Virus record (IMG/VR): IMGVR_UViG_3300036766_000465
Coordinates: 1-32,286 of that record
DNA: 32,286 bases
From: a virus
Reading direction: 5' to 3' (one strand)
Shown: piece after piece, positions 15,419 through 22,355 of the stretch
Numbering within the stretch: the first letter of the stretch is position 1
How the letters are laid out: every line of letters begins with the position of its first letter
Position numbers and translations under genes: made by a program
Notes under the pieces: model-generated
What the model was told of the DNA's origin: nothing
Databases searched by the model: none
Seen by the model: only the letters and a program-made list of their open reading frames with translations

Positions 15419-16000
15419 ATGCCCTGGAACCTGAAGTGGCACATTGCGATCGCGCTGGCGTTCCTGCTGGCGCTCGGCGTGCTGACCCACGCGCAGGCGG
15501 CGCAGCCGTCGAATGCGATGCACTGGGCAGGCGGCACGTGGCCCTGGCCGTGGATAGGCAGCCGGACGGAAAACTCCGTGGCCTGCTTCGGTGAAGATTC
15601 ATACAACGAGGCATTCCTCTTTGGCGACCTTGCCCCCGGGGAATACTCGCAAGCCGCATTGCCCAACATCTGTGACTATGGCGGAGGTGGGGCGGCGCTC
15701 TTCGTTTCAGGTTACGCGAAGGGCAACGTGCAACTGGTGGCACGCATTGTCCGTCCCGATGGCGCGGTGATCACACACAACGACGGCAAGGTTTGCCTGA
15801 GCGACACGATCTGGACTTCTTACCCGGGGGTCCTGCAACCAATAGGCGTTGGCGGTCTGACGGCGGGGGTATACAGCCTGCAAATCCAGAACGTAGGGGC
15901 ACGCCTCGCCCGCAACGTTTCCGTACAATACCTGCTGAATATGGGGGACATCATGGAGGGAATCTGCCCGGCAGGCGACATCTTGGTTGACGGGCACTAA
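15419..16000 (+). CDS. Secreted cysteine-containing beta protein (signal peptide)
   Basis: 193 residues from ATG 15419, with GGGAGG a few bases upstream; the reading frame is open further left, but only this start gives a sensible protein. The N-terminus is a textbook Sec signal: basic n-region, hydrophobic IAIALAFLLALGVLTHA, and an AQA|AQ cleavage site near residue 27. The mature part is predicted beta-rich with four cysteines (56, 85, 126, 183), enough for two disulfides, and has the look of a pre-peptidase or lectin-like beta sandwich. It would leave the cell or sit in the envelope of the infected host, unlike the virion proteins around it. Function unknown. Confidence 0.6.
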   Translation: MPWNLKWHIAIALAFLLALGVLTHAQAAQPSNAMHWAGGTWPWPWIGSRTENSVACFGEDSYNEAFLFGDLAPGEYSQAALPNICDYGGGGAALFVSGYAKGNVQLVARIVRPDGAVITHNDGKVCLSDTIWTSYPGVLQPIGVGGLTAGVYSLQIQNVGARLARNVSVQYLLNMGDIMEGICPAGDILVDGH

Positions 16001-16012
16001 GGGCGCATCTTA

Positions 16013-18520
16013 GTGCGCATCCTCGTCCAATGGACGCAGCGCGACCCGCGCGATTACGTCGCACTGGATTCGGCAGCATGGGCGGCGCTCGCTCGCCGTC
16101 CTGAACCAGCACCCGGCCAACTCGGCGGACAGGACAACGTCCCTGGCTGGGTGATGACTCTCAACGTGCAAGGCGTGCACTTCGAGGGCCACGACCATTA
16201 CGCGCTCGAAGATCAGCCAGACGGATCACTCCGCGTCTGGCACTGGCTTGATGACCCGGTAGACCTGATCGCGCGTGGTGAGACTGCTTTCGGGCGCGTC
16301 TGGACATTCTGGCCGCCCGAGCATGACCCGCTGCTGCATGGGCGCCTGATCGACAAAGTAGTCGAGATTCGCGAGCGCATGGCGGCGGGTCGTGTTGCCA
16401 CCGCGCCCATCACGCTCCGTGCGGGCCGCGTGATTGCGCACCAGTCCGAGGTCACCGCCGATGATGCCGTGAACACGCGTCAGAGCGTCGTCACCTACAC
16501 CGACACGCCCGCAATCCACGCGATCAGCAGCGACACCCGCCCGTGGGCGGAGTTCCCGTTCCCGCCAGACGCGATCACGCGGCACGGCGTCTGGGTAGAC
16601 GAGCCAACACTGGCGGAGCATGTTGCCGTCCGCACGGAGCATGGCTGGCGTGAATGGGTCGGGCCGGTGCAGGGCGCGCCGCAGTTCCTGCCCCACTCGA
16701 CGATCACGTACTACGGTTCGAATACCGCGCTCGCTGCGGGCTGGATGACTGCGACCAACGAAGAGGCTGCGCTGACCACCACCAGCGGCGGCGCAACACT
16801 CACCGAGTCATGGACAGGCAGTTCGACCCATACATCGTTCGGCTGGTCGTCGCCATCGAGTGAGCCCAACGTCGCGGACTGGCCGAGCGGGGTCTTCCAC
16901 TTGCAGATCGATGTCAGCGTTATGGGCGCTGACATGCTGCTGCAGAACGACAGCGCCGCGGCCTTTTCTAATGTCAGTTCTGACCTTGCTACCACCAATA
17001 GCACACCGGGCACGCTAGCGAATTGGGATAGCACGTCGGGGACTGGGGTCAAACTCAATACCTCAGCCACGTGGGACGCGGCAGCGGGCGCTGCCTCTGA
17101 CCGTTACGGCGTACTTGTGCGCGTCTCGCAGACCAACTCGCACAAGTCCGAGACGATCACGATCCAGAATGTCAACACGACGACATGCTATCTGGATGGG
17201 CCGTGGACGGGTTCCGTGTCCACGACAATTACCGGGGTTTCTGCCACTGCCACCGCCGCCGTCTCCATTCCGACAATCACCGGCGTACAGATCGCCTCAG
17301 CCACCGTCTCGGCTCCGGCTGCGGCTGCTACCGCTGCCGTCTCACTCCCCACCATCACCGGGCAGGTGCAGACGAGCATTGTTGCGGTGCCTGCTGAGGC
17401 CCCTGCCTCTGTGCCCGTACCGACGATCTCTACGGTGCGCAACGCCGTCATCTCGGCGGTGCCTGCCGAAGCCACGGCGGCGGTGCCACTGCCTACCGTC
17501 ACCGGCGTGCAGGTCGCATCCGCGACGGTCAGCGCCATCCCCGCCGAGGCTAGCGCGGCAGTCCCCACACCTACCGTCACGGCGCAGGTGCAGGCCACTG
17601 TCGCTGCCGTAGCCGCCACGGCGGATGCGGCTGTCCCGACGCCAGTCATCGCTTCGGCGCAGATCGCGAATGTCGCGGCGGTACCTGCGGTGGCGACCGC
17701 TTCCGTCCCGTTACCCACGATCACGGGCGAGACTGGCGGTGTCAGTGCGACCGTGAGCGCGGTGCCTGCTGAGGCGCCCGCCGAGGTGCCGCTCCCCGCG
17801 ATTTCTACGGTGCGCAACGCCGTTATCCTCGCAGTCCCTGCCGAGGCCGCTGCCGAGGTGCCGCCACCAGCCATCACCGCGCAGGTGCAGGCCACGGTGC
17901 TTGCGGTCGCCGCGACCGCTGATGCTGCTGTCCCGCTCCCTACCATTACGGCGCAGGTGCAGGCGACCGTCTCTGCCCCGGCGGCCACCGCTGCCGCTGC
18001 CGTGCCTGTGCCGGCGATTGCCACAGCCCAGATTGCGGCCGTCACGGCTCCACCCGCCGAGGCCATTGCGGAGGTGCTTACTCCCACGATCACGGCTGGG
18101 AGCACGGTCGATGCCACTATCCTCGCTGTCCCTGCCGAGGCGACGGCCGAGGTGCCGCTGCCGGTCATCACAGCCCTTGACCTCGCGCAGCCCGTCCCCG
18201 CGGTCGGCGGCGGCTACCGTCAGGGCACGTGGCTACAGCCACGCCCGCCGGGACGCGTCATCAGCTCGGGCCTCGTCATCGAGATCATTGTGGACGTGGT
18301 TGCCACCGGCGCGCTGGTGCGCGGGCCGCGCCCACGGCTGCCCGCCGAGGTGTTGGTTGCCACGCCGCGCACATCGAATGCGCCACGGATACCAACGCGC
18401 ATCATCTCGGCTGGACTGGTGACTGTGATCGACATTGGCGTCAGCGTGGGCGCGGTACGTGTCGAGGACACCAACGACCCGGACGAACTGTGGTTCCTCG
18501 GATTAGGTGAGACGGAGTGA
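16013..18520 (+). CDS. 835-aa tail/appendage protein with tandem 24-residue repeats
   Basis: Starts at GTG 16013 with AAGGG 9 bases upstream. Residues 1-180 form a compact domain (VQWTQRDPRDYVALDSAAWAAL...VIAHQSEVTADD) seen in other phages as an uncharacterised structural domain. Residues ~215-400 are a beta-sandwich-like region (ITYYGSNTALAAGWMTA..TTCYLDGPWTG). Residues ~405-722 are about 13 copies of a VSAVPAEATAAVPLPTIT-type repeat. The last ~110 residues (GGGYRQGTWLQPRPPGR and strands) may be a distal knob. The repeat is rich in Val, Ala and Pro and should make an extended stalk. A receptor-binding or surface fibre is the best guess. Confidence 0.6.
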   Translation: MRILVQWTQRDPRDYVALDSAAWAALARRPEPAPGQLGGQDNVPGWVMTLNVQGVHFEGHDHYALEDQPDGSLRVWHWLDDPVDLIARGETAFGRVWTFWPPEHDPLLHGRLIDKVVEIRERMAAGRVATAPITLRAGRVIAHQSEVTADDAVNTRQSVVTYTDTPAIHAISSDTRPWAEFPFPPDAITRHGVWVDEPTLAEHVAVRTEHGWREWVGPVQGAPQFLPHSTITYYGSNTALAAGWMTATNEEAALTTTSGGATLTESWTGSSTHTSFGWSSPSSEPNVADWPSGVFHLQIDVSVMGADMLLQNDSAAAFSNVSSDLATTNSTPGTLANWDSTSGTGVKLNTSATWDAAAGAASDRYGVLVRVSQTNSHKSETITIQNVNTTTCYLDGPWTGSVSTTITGVSATATAAVSIPTITGVQIASATVSAPAAAATAAVSLPTITGQVQTSIVAVPAEAPASVPVPTISTVRNAVISAVPAEATAAVPLPTVTGVQVASATVSAIPAEASAAVPTPTVTAQVQATVAAVAATADAAVPTPVIASAQIANVAAVPAVATASVPLPTITGETGGVSATVSAVPAEAPAEVPLPAISTVRNAVILAVPAEAAAEVPPPAITAQVQATVLAVAATADAAVPLPTITAQVQATVSAPAATAAAAVPVPAIATAQIAAVTAPPAEAIAEVLTPTITAGSTVDATILAVPAEATAEVPLPVITALDLAQPVPAVGGGYRQGTWLQPRPPGRVISSGLVIEIIVDVVATGALVRGPRPRLPAEVLVATPRTSNAPRIPTRIISAGLVTVIDIGVSVGAVRVEDTNDPDELWFLGLGETE
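17229..18180 (+). repeat. About 13 tandem ~72-75-bp coding repeats
   Basis: Each unit encodes roughly A-T-V-x-A-V-P-A-E-A-x-A-x-V-P-x-P-x-I-T plus a 4-8 residue linker (GVQ, AQVQ, STVRN or SAQI type). A 20-base stretch beginning TCTACGGTGCGC occurs identically at about 17429 and 17803, five units apart, and the AQVQATV unit recurs several times. This suggests growth by duplication of multi-unit blocks, followed by drift. It lies wholly within the 835-aa gene and is not a CRISPR array. Confidence 0.8.
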
Positions 18521-18942
18521 TGAACGATCACGAGTTCGAGACGCAGAAGGCGCGATTATTGGCATTGTCCGAGGAGTGGATACGAGTTATCGGGCTCGGC
18601 TGGTGGCGCATCACGCACTCGTGCGACCGCAGCGGAGAGGACTTCGCGGACAGCGTGCGCAAGGAGGGTGGGTTCCGTTCGCAGTCGGTCGCCCGCTGCT
18701 TCCCGGAGTGGAAGTACGGCATCGCCACCATCGTCTGGAATATGCCCGAACTGGAACACTTAGACGATGAGGAACTAGAGCGCGTATTTGTCCACGAGTT
18801 GATGCACATCTTCCTGCACGAAACGCGGCAGAGCGTCGATGGTGACTGGCTCGATCACGAGGAGCGCGTCGCGACCACGCTTGCCAAGGGTTTCCTGTGG
18901 CTGCGTGACCATGTGCGCGAGCAGGCAGCGGAGCAGCAGTGA
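18520..18942 (+). CDS. Zinc metallopeptidase-like protein (HExxH)
   Basis: 140 residues. ATG 18520 shares a base with the preceding stop (GTG 18517 is possible), with AGGTGAG 8 bases upstream. VHELMHIFLHE holds the zincin signature His92-Glu93-x2-His96, and a downstream LDHEERVATTLAKGF (Glu114/115) is placed like the third ligand of gluzincins such as ImmA or SprT-like enzymes. The protein is compact, without a signal peptide or membrane anchor, so it should act in the cytoplasm or inside the prohead. It lies two genes before the scaffold and capsid. It may mature head proteins, cut a host regulator, or have lost activity; the motif itself is intact. Confidence 0.65.
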   Translation: MNDHEFETQKARLLALSEEWIRVIGLGWWRITHSCDRSGEDFADSVRKEGGFRSQSVARCFPEWKYGIATIVWNMPELEHLDDEELERVFVHELMHIFLHETRQSVDGDWLDHEERVATTLAKGFLWLRDHVREQAAEQQ

Positions 18943-19127
18943 TGGGCGCGACGGTGGTCAGCCTGCTCCCCCACGCCATCGAGGCGCGGCTGGTGGAACT
19001 CGCGCTGGCCGAGTACAGCGGCGTCGTTGAACTCCATTACTCGAACGGGAACCTCATGGTGGCGAAGATACCGCGTCCACCCGAGGTGATTACTGTTGAC
19101 GTGGGTACACGGAAGAGTACAAACTAG
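18942..19127 (+). CDS. 61-residue hypothetical protein
   Basis: The ATG at 18942 shares a base with the metallopeptidase stop (TGATG); GTG 18939 is an in-frame alternative. It is a small alpha/beta protein (HAIEARLVELALAEYSGVVELHYSNGNLMVAKIPRPPEVITVDVG) that could be a partner or inhibitor of the preceding protein, given the coupling. I do not recognise the family. It is the last gene before the leader of the scaffold-capsid block, and a promoter candidate lies in its 3' end. Confidence 0.55.
   Translation: MGATVVSLLPHAIEARLVELALAEYSGVVELHYSNGNLMVAKIPRPPEVITVDVGTRKSTN
19096..19123 (+). promoter_or_regulatory. Candidate sigma70-type promoter for scaffold/capsid
   Basis: TTGACG (19096-19101), 16 bases, then TACAAA (19118-19123): five of six matches at -35 and four of six at -10, inside the end of the 61-residue gene. 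It precedes the 128-base leader of the scaffold-capsid genes, where extra transcription would be expected. Spacing and boxes are fair, not strong. Confidence 0.4.
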
Positions 19128-19255
19128 CGCCTAGACACAGTGAGACCGGGCCAAGCGCCGACAGCGCCGCCCCTTCCATCCATCTCGTTTGGCGAGGTGG
19201 GCGGGATGGGCGGCTTTTCTGCGTCCCCGGCGAACTGTGGAGAGTGAGGTTCCAG
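19128..19255 (+). promoter_or_regulatory. Structured leader B, upstream of scaffold
   Basis: 128 bases, almost the same length as leader A. It carries GACACAGTGAGACCG (19134-19148), matching leader A at 13 of 15 bases, then five variable bases, AGC and GCCG as in leader A, with ACTAGC just upstream in both. The second half holds a terminator-like hairpin (separate entry), and the leader ends in GAGG 6 bases before the scaffold ATG. It may regulate expression of the capsid operon as RNA or hold a phage-specific promoter. Confidence 0.4.
19166..19220 (+). terminator. Terminator-like hairpin in the scaffold leader
   Basis: Outer stem GCCGCCC (19166-19172) with GGGCGGC (19208-19214), inner stem CCATCTCG (19180-19187) with CGAGGTGG (19193-19200, one G-U pair) and loop TTTGG, followed by TTTTCT (19215-19220). 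This looks like an intrinsic terminator with an imperfect middle. It lies between the promoter candidate and the scaffold gene, so it may separate the upstream operon, act as an attenuator, or protect the 5' end of the capsid message. Confidence 0.55.
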
Positions 19256-20143
19256 ATGGTGCAGGCGCAGGTCGCAGCCGATCCCACCGCAGACGCCACA
19301 CAGGCCGATCCCAACGCATCCGCAGCCGATCCCGCAGGGGGTCAGGCGCCGGGTGACGTACAGGGTCAGGCCGGCGCTGCGGGTACCGAGTCGGGGCAAG
19401 CCCCGGACGGCGGGGGTACGGGTGCAGAGGCGCGGGCGCCGCTTTCGTTGGCTGATCTCTCTGATGACGATCTGATCGCCCAGTTGCGGGAACGCAAGAA
19501 CGGCGACGGGTTAAGTCTCGAAGACCGGCTGCGCAAGAGTGGAGCGGACCAGGCCATCGCACGGCAGCGTGCGGAGGCGGGCAAGGTCGAGAACGTCCAG
19601 CGGCGCACGGCGCGATTCCTGCAAACGCATGGGATCGACCCCGCCGACGCGAGCCGGGAGGAGTTGGGCGAGTTGAACGCCCTCTCCGCGCTGGCAGAGC
19701 AGGACGCGCTCGGCCGCATCGGGCGGGCATGGGTACAGGCGACGGCTGACGAGTTCAGCGTCCTTGACCGCACGCTGCTCGAAGACTCGTTGGCGGCGGC
19801 CACGGACGACCCGAGCGGCATCGATGCCCTCGCGTCGCGGATGTGGATCGCGGCGCGCGAGGCAACCCGTCTGAAGACGCTTGCTGAATCCTCGCTCAAG
19901 GACGTGCCCGAAGGATCGCAGTTGCGTGCGGAGATCAACGCCGAAGCGCAGCGGCTCGCGGACGCCGAACTGTCGGCCCGTGCGCTGGCTGCCAGCCGTC
20001 CTGACTCGCCGCCCACCGCGCCCATCGGAGCACCGCCGTCATCGAACCTCGAACGCTACCGCTCCATGAGCACTGAAGAGGCCGCGAGACTGCCAGACGC
20101 AGACTTCGCGGACTACAAGCGTGTCCTCATGGGAGTGAGCTAA
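19256..20143 (+). CDS. Head scaffolding protein (putative)
   Basis: 295 residues from ATG 19256, which has GAGG 6 bases upstream; GTG 19244 is a poorer alternative. The first ~75 residues are low-complexity Ala/Gly/Asp/Gln (disordered). The middle is acidic and helical (LSLADLSDDDLIAQLRERKN..., ALAEQDALGRIGRAWVQATADEFSVLDRTLLEDSL). Near the C-terminus, after a Pro/Ala linker, is ERYRSMSTEEAARLPDADFADYKRVLM, a short helical end of the type that binds capsid subunits. This architecture, plus position directly before the capsid gene, is typical of phage scaffolds, which guide shell assembly and then leave the prohead. Confidence 0.75.
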   Translation: MVQAQVAADPTADATQADPNASAADPAGGQAPGDVQGQAGAAGTESGQAPDGGGTGAEARAPLSLADLSDDDLIAQLRERKNGDGLSLEDRLRKSGADQAIARQRAEAGKVENVQRRTARFLQTHGIDPADASREELGELNALSALAEQDALGRIGRAWVQATADEFSVLDRTLLEDSLAAATDDPSGIDALASRMWIAAREATRLKTLAESSLKDVPEGSQLRAEINAEAQRLADAELSARALAASRPDSPPTAPIGAPPSSNLERYRSMSTEEAARLPDADFADYKRVLMGVS

Positions 20144-20160
20144 CCCAAAGGGAATAGGAC

Positions 20161-21036
20161 ATGGCTCAGTCAGCATCAACCGTCCAGTCTGATGTCAGTC
20201 AGGTCTGGGCCGCCGAACTGTTGCGAGCGCGGGACAAACTGCTCTCGTTCGCGCAGGGGTGCAACCGCACCTACGAAGCTCGCGTGATGCGCGGTGGCGA
20301 CACCGTGCGCATCAACACGGTCGGTGACATCACCGTCAACTCAACACATCTGCGCGCGGGCGCGGACATGACGATTCAAAACCTGCGCACCACCCCGCAG
20401 ACGCTCGTGATGGACTCGGAAGACGACTTCCTGTTCTACCTCGACGACGTGGACAGTGTGCAGGCGGTCTCGGAGATCATGCCGGAGTCCATGCGTCGCG
20501 CGGCCTACAAACTGCGCGACACGATGGACTCGTACATCGCCACCACGATGGCTGCCGGCGTGGCGACCGCCAACGTACTGGCGGCGCGCACCGTCGGCTC
20601 CGGCGCCGGTGACTCGGACGCCTTTGAGCTGGTAGTGGACATGGGCGTGCAGCTCGACGTGAACAACGCGCCGATGGAGAACCGCTGGTTGTTCGTCCCA
20701 CCGTGGTTTGCGGGCACGCTGCTGAAGGACCCGCGGCGCACGTCCTTTGGCACTACGGAGAACCTGCGCGCTTACGGCTCGGCCTACATCGGCCGCTCCG
20801 TCGGCGGCCTGGAAATCTTCGTGAGCAACAACGTCCCGGTCTCCGGCCTCGCCTACACGCTGCTCGCCGGCGACAAAGACGCGACTACGCTCGCGGAGCA
20901 GATCAACAAGTACGAGACGAACCGCCATCCACTGGCGTTCGGTGACATCCACAAGGGCCTGCACGTCTACGGCGCCAAGGTCTTGCGCCCGGACGAGCTG
21001 GTGAAGTGCGCTGTAACCCAGAGCACGGACGTATAG
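20161..21036 (+). CDS. Major capsid protein (HK97-fold, putative)
   Basis: 291 residues, ATG preceded by AGGA and a purine-rich AAAGGGAATAGG. The sequence has the alpha/beta mix of a compact HK97-fold coat protein: an early DVSQVWAAELLRARDKLLSFAQGCN helix, a beta-rich GDTVRINTVGDITVN segment, a spine-like helix (MPESMRRAAYKLRDTMDSYIATTMAAG), and an A-domain-like NRWLFVPPWFAGTLLKD...GLEIFVSNNVPVSG stretch, which is characteristic of several phage coat families. It lies directly after the scaffold and before a decoration-type protein. No N-terminal protease delta domain is obvious, so scaffold removal without capsid cleavage is possible. Confidence 0.88.
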   Translation: MAQSASTVQSDVSQVWAAELLRARDKLLSFAQGCNRTYEARVMRGGDTVRINTVGDITVNSTHLRAGADMTIQNLRTTPQTLVMDSEDDFLFYLDDVDSVQAVSEIMPESMRRAAYKLRDTMDSYIATTMAAGVATANVLAARTVGSGAGDSDAFELVVDMGVQLDVNNAPMENRWLFVPPWFAGTLLKDPRRTSFGTTENLRAYGSAYIGRSVGGLEIFVSNNVPVSGLAYTLLAGDKDATTLAEQINKYETNRHPLAFGDIHKGLHVYGAKVLRPDELVKCAVTQSTDV

Positions 21037-21052
21037 CCAAGGAGGCTGAACT

Positions 21053-21424
21053 ATGGCCGACACGGCTGTAGCGATCACGAACATGACGATGGACACCGTG
21101 ACGGCGGACATCATCACCACGGCAGAGGGCGGGACTTCGGTCTCCGCCGGCAACACGGCGGTGATCACGGCGAACGGTGACACCCGCAACCTGATCATCG
21201 GGCTCTACGGTTCAGGCGCGGCCACGGCCACGGTGGAGGCTGGTGACACCCCGCCGGCACTGCGCCAGGGCCTCGGCGCGAAGGCACTCACTGTGCCGTC
21301 GAGTGACCAACTGCTCGTCGTGCTCGAAGGGGCGCGATACATGCAGGACAACGGGACGATCCGCATCGCCATCGCCACGAATGCCGTGGTGGTGAGTGCG
21401 CATCGCATCCCGGACACCATCTAG
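21053..21424 (+). CDS. Head decoration/minor capsid protein (putative)
   Basis: 123 residues with a very strong ribosome binding site (AAGGAGG) before the ATG. The pattern TVTADIITTAEGGTSVSAGNTAVITANGDTRNLII..., then TATVEAGDTPPALRQGLGAKALTV...LEGARYMQDNGTIRIAI matches a small beta-barrel family that commonly follows the major capsid gene in phages and is regarded as a head decoration or head-surface protein. It would trimerise on the capsid to stabilise it. Strong translation signals fit a protein needed in many copies. Confidence 0.65.
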   Translation: MADTAVAITNMTMDTVTADIITTAEGGTSVSAGNTAVITANGDTRNLIIGLYGSGAATATVEAGDTPPALRQGLGAKALTVPSSDQLLVVLEGARYMQDNGTIRIAIATNAVVVSAHRIPDTI

Positions 21425-21519
21425 TCCAGCGGCGGGGAGACTCGCACTGGTAGTCCAGCCGGTATTGACCACCTGCCGGGGAGCAATCCCCGGCAGGAGG
21501 GCTGGCAAAGGAGAATCGA
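21425..21519 (+). promoter_or_regulatory. Structured leader C with perfect GNRA hairpin
   Basis: 95 bases between the decoration gene and the next structural gene. The core is an 11-bp perfect stem (21472-21482 with 21487-21497) closed by a GCAA tetraloop. An outer stem CCAGCC (21455-21460) with GGCTGG (21500-21505) encloses it, and a 5' CCAG/CTGG pair precedes it. TAGTCCAGC is directly repeated at 21422 and 21451. There is no T-run, so it is not a terminator. It ends in AAAGGAGAA, a usable ribosome binding site. It may be an RNA-stability or processing element, or a protein-binding site. Confidence 0.6.
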
Positions 21520-22296
21520 ATGCCTGCTCGTTCGGTTACGCTCTCTCGCAGCGACTTTGAGCATCTACGCCGTGTCCATGTGACACAGGCCGACTTGTGG
21601 GCCGGCTCAGTCGGCACCGACTGGTGGCTACAAGTCGATAACATGACCACGCCGTGGGCTGCCGGCCAGGGCAACCTGTCGTCGGAACGTGGGTGGACAG
21701 TCACCTCGCTCGACGCGGCAACTGCTGGTGCCGGCGCAGACTTCATGACCAGCTCAGACAAGGGCGTGCCTGGCACGTTCACGCTCGCCACCTCTGCCGA
21801 CCTCGTGCGTTCGCCGGCCATCTTCGGTGACTGGACACACGCGCGCGCGGCGGCGGAGATCCTTGGGCACAAGGTGATGCCGCGCTTCCTCGTGGGCGAC
21901 TTCATCGCGACGTGGCTCACGACATCCGCTACTGAGGCTACCTCGGCCTTCGGCTTCACCGAGGACAACGGTTCGATCGTCGTCTCGGCTGACCACCTCG
22001 GGGCGGTCGTGTGCGGAGCCACGTACTTTGGGCTCGATGTGAACGCCACCGTCACCTACTCGACGGTCGTGCTCGACAGCGCCGTGCACTTCTGGCGCAT
22101 CGTCCACGACCGCGTGGCGGACACCGTGAAGCTCTATATCGACAACGTGCTCGCAGCGACCTCCACCCTGGCTCCCACGCTGGACGAGTGGCCGGCGGCC
22201 ATCGGCGTCGGTTCGGGCGTGACCAACCGCCCGGCGCTGCATCAGGCACACATCTACTACGCATGGCGTGATCCGGGGGCGGGCATCGCCTACTAA
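21520..22296 (+). CDS. Beta-rich structural protein, paralogue 1
   Basis: 258 residues following leader C, with AAAGGAG upstream. Alternating strands with many Trp, Thr and Ser residues, and a second half (HFWRIVHDRVADTVKLYIDNVLAATSTLAPTLDEWPAAIGVGSGVTNRPALHQAHIYYAW), look like a concanavalin/LamG-type jelly roll. The first half shares VHVT..LW...GTD.W, a GW..TS...AG.GADF segment, and the block DLV.SPAIFGD..HA..AAEILG with the protein at 23464-24207, so the two are diverged copies. A carbohydrate-binding spike or capsid-surface role is plausible; no catalytic residues are seen. Confidence 0.6.
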   Translation: MPARSVTLSRSDFEHLRRVHVTQADLWAGSVGTDWWLQVDNMTTPWAAGQGNLSSERGWTVTSLDAATAGAGADFMTSSDKGVPGTFTLATSADLVRSPAIFGDWTHARAAAEILGHKVMPRFLVGDFIATWLTTSATEATSAFGFTEDNGSIVVSADHLGAVVCGATYFGLDVNATVTYSTVVLDSAVHFWRIVHDRVADTVKLYIDNVLAATSTLAPTLDEWPAAIGVGSGVTNRPALHQAHIYYAWRDPGAGIAY

Positions 22297-22355
22297 TCCC
22301 GCACCACGGATAACGCTGTAGGTCAACACGACACGACACGAAAGGAAGTGGACTT

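Noticed and set aside
17229-18180. CRISPR-like tandem array
   Set aside because: Units of about 72-75 bases are coding, vary throughout and have no unique spacers; they encode protein repeats.
22326-22340. ACACG triple repeat as a regulatory iteron
   Set aside because: Only three 5-base copies immediately before a ribosome binding site; too short to support a function.
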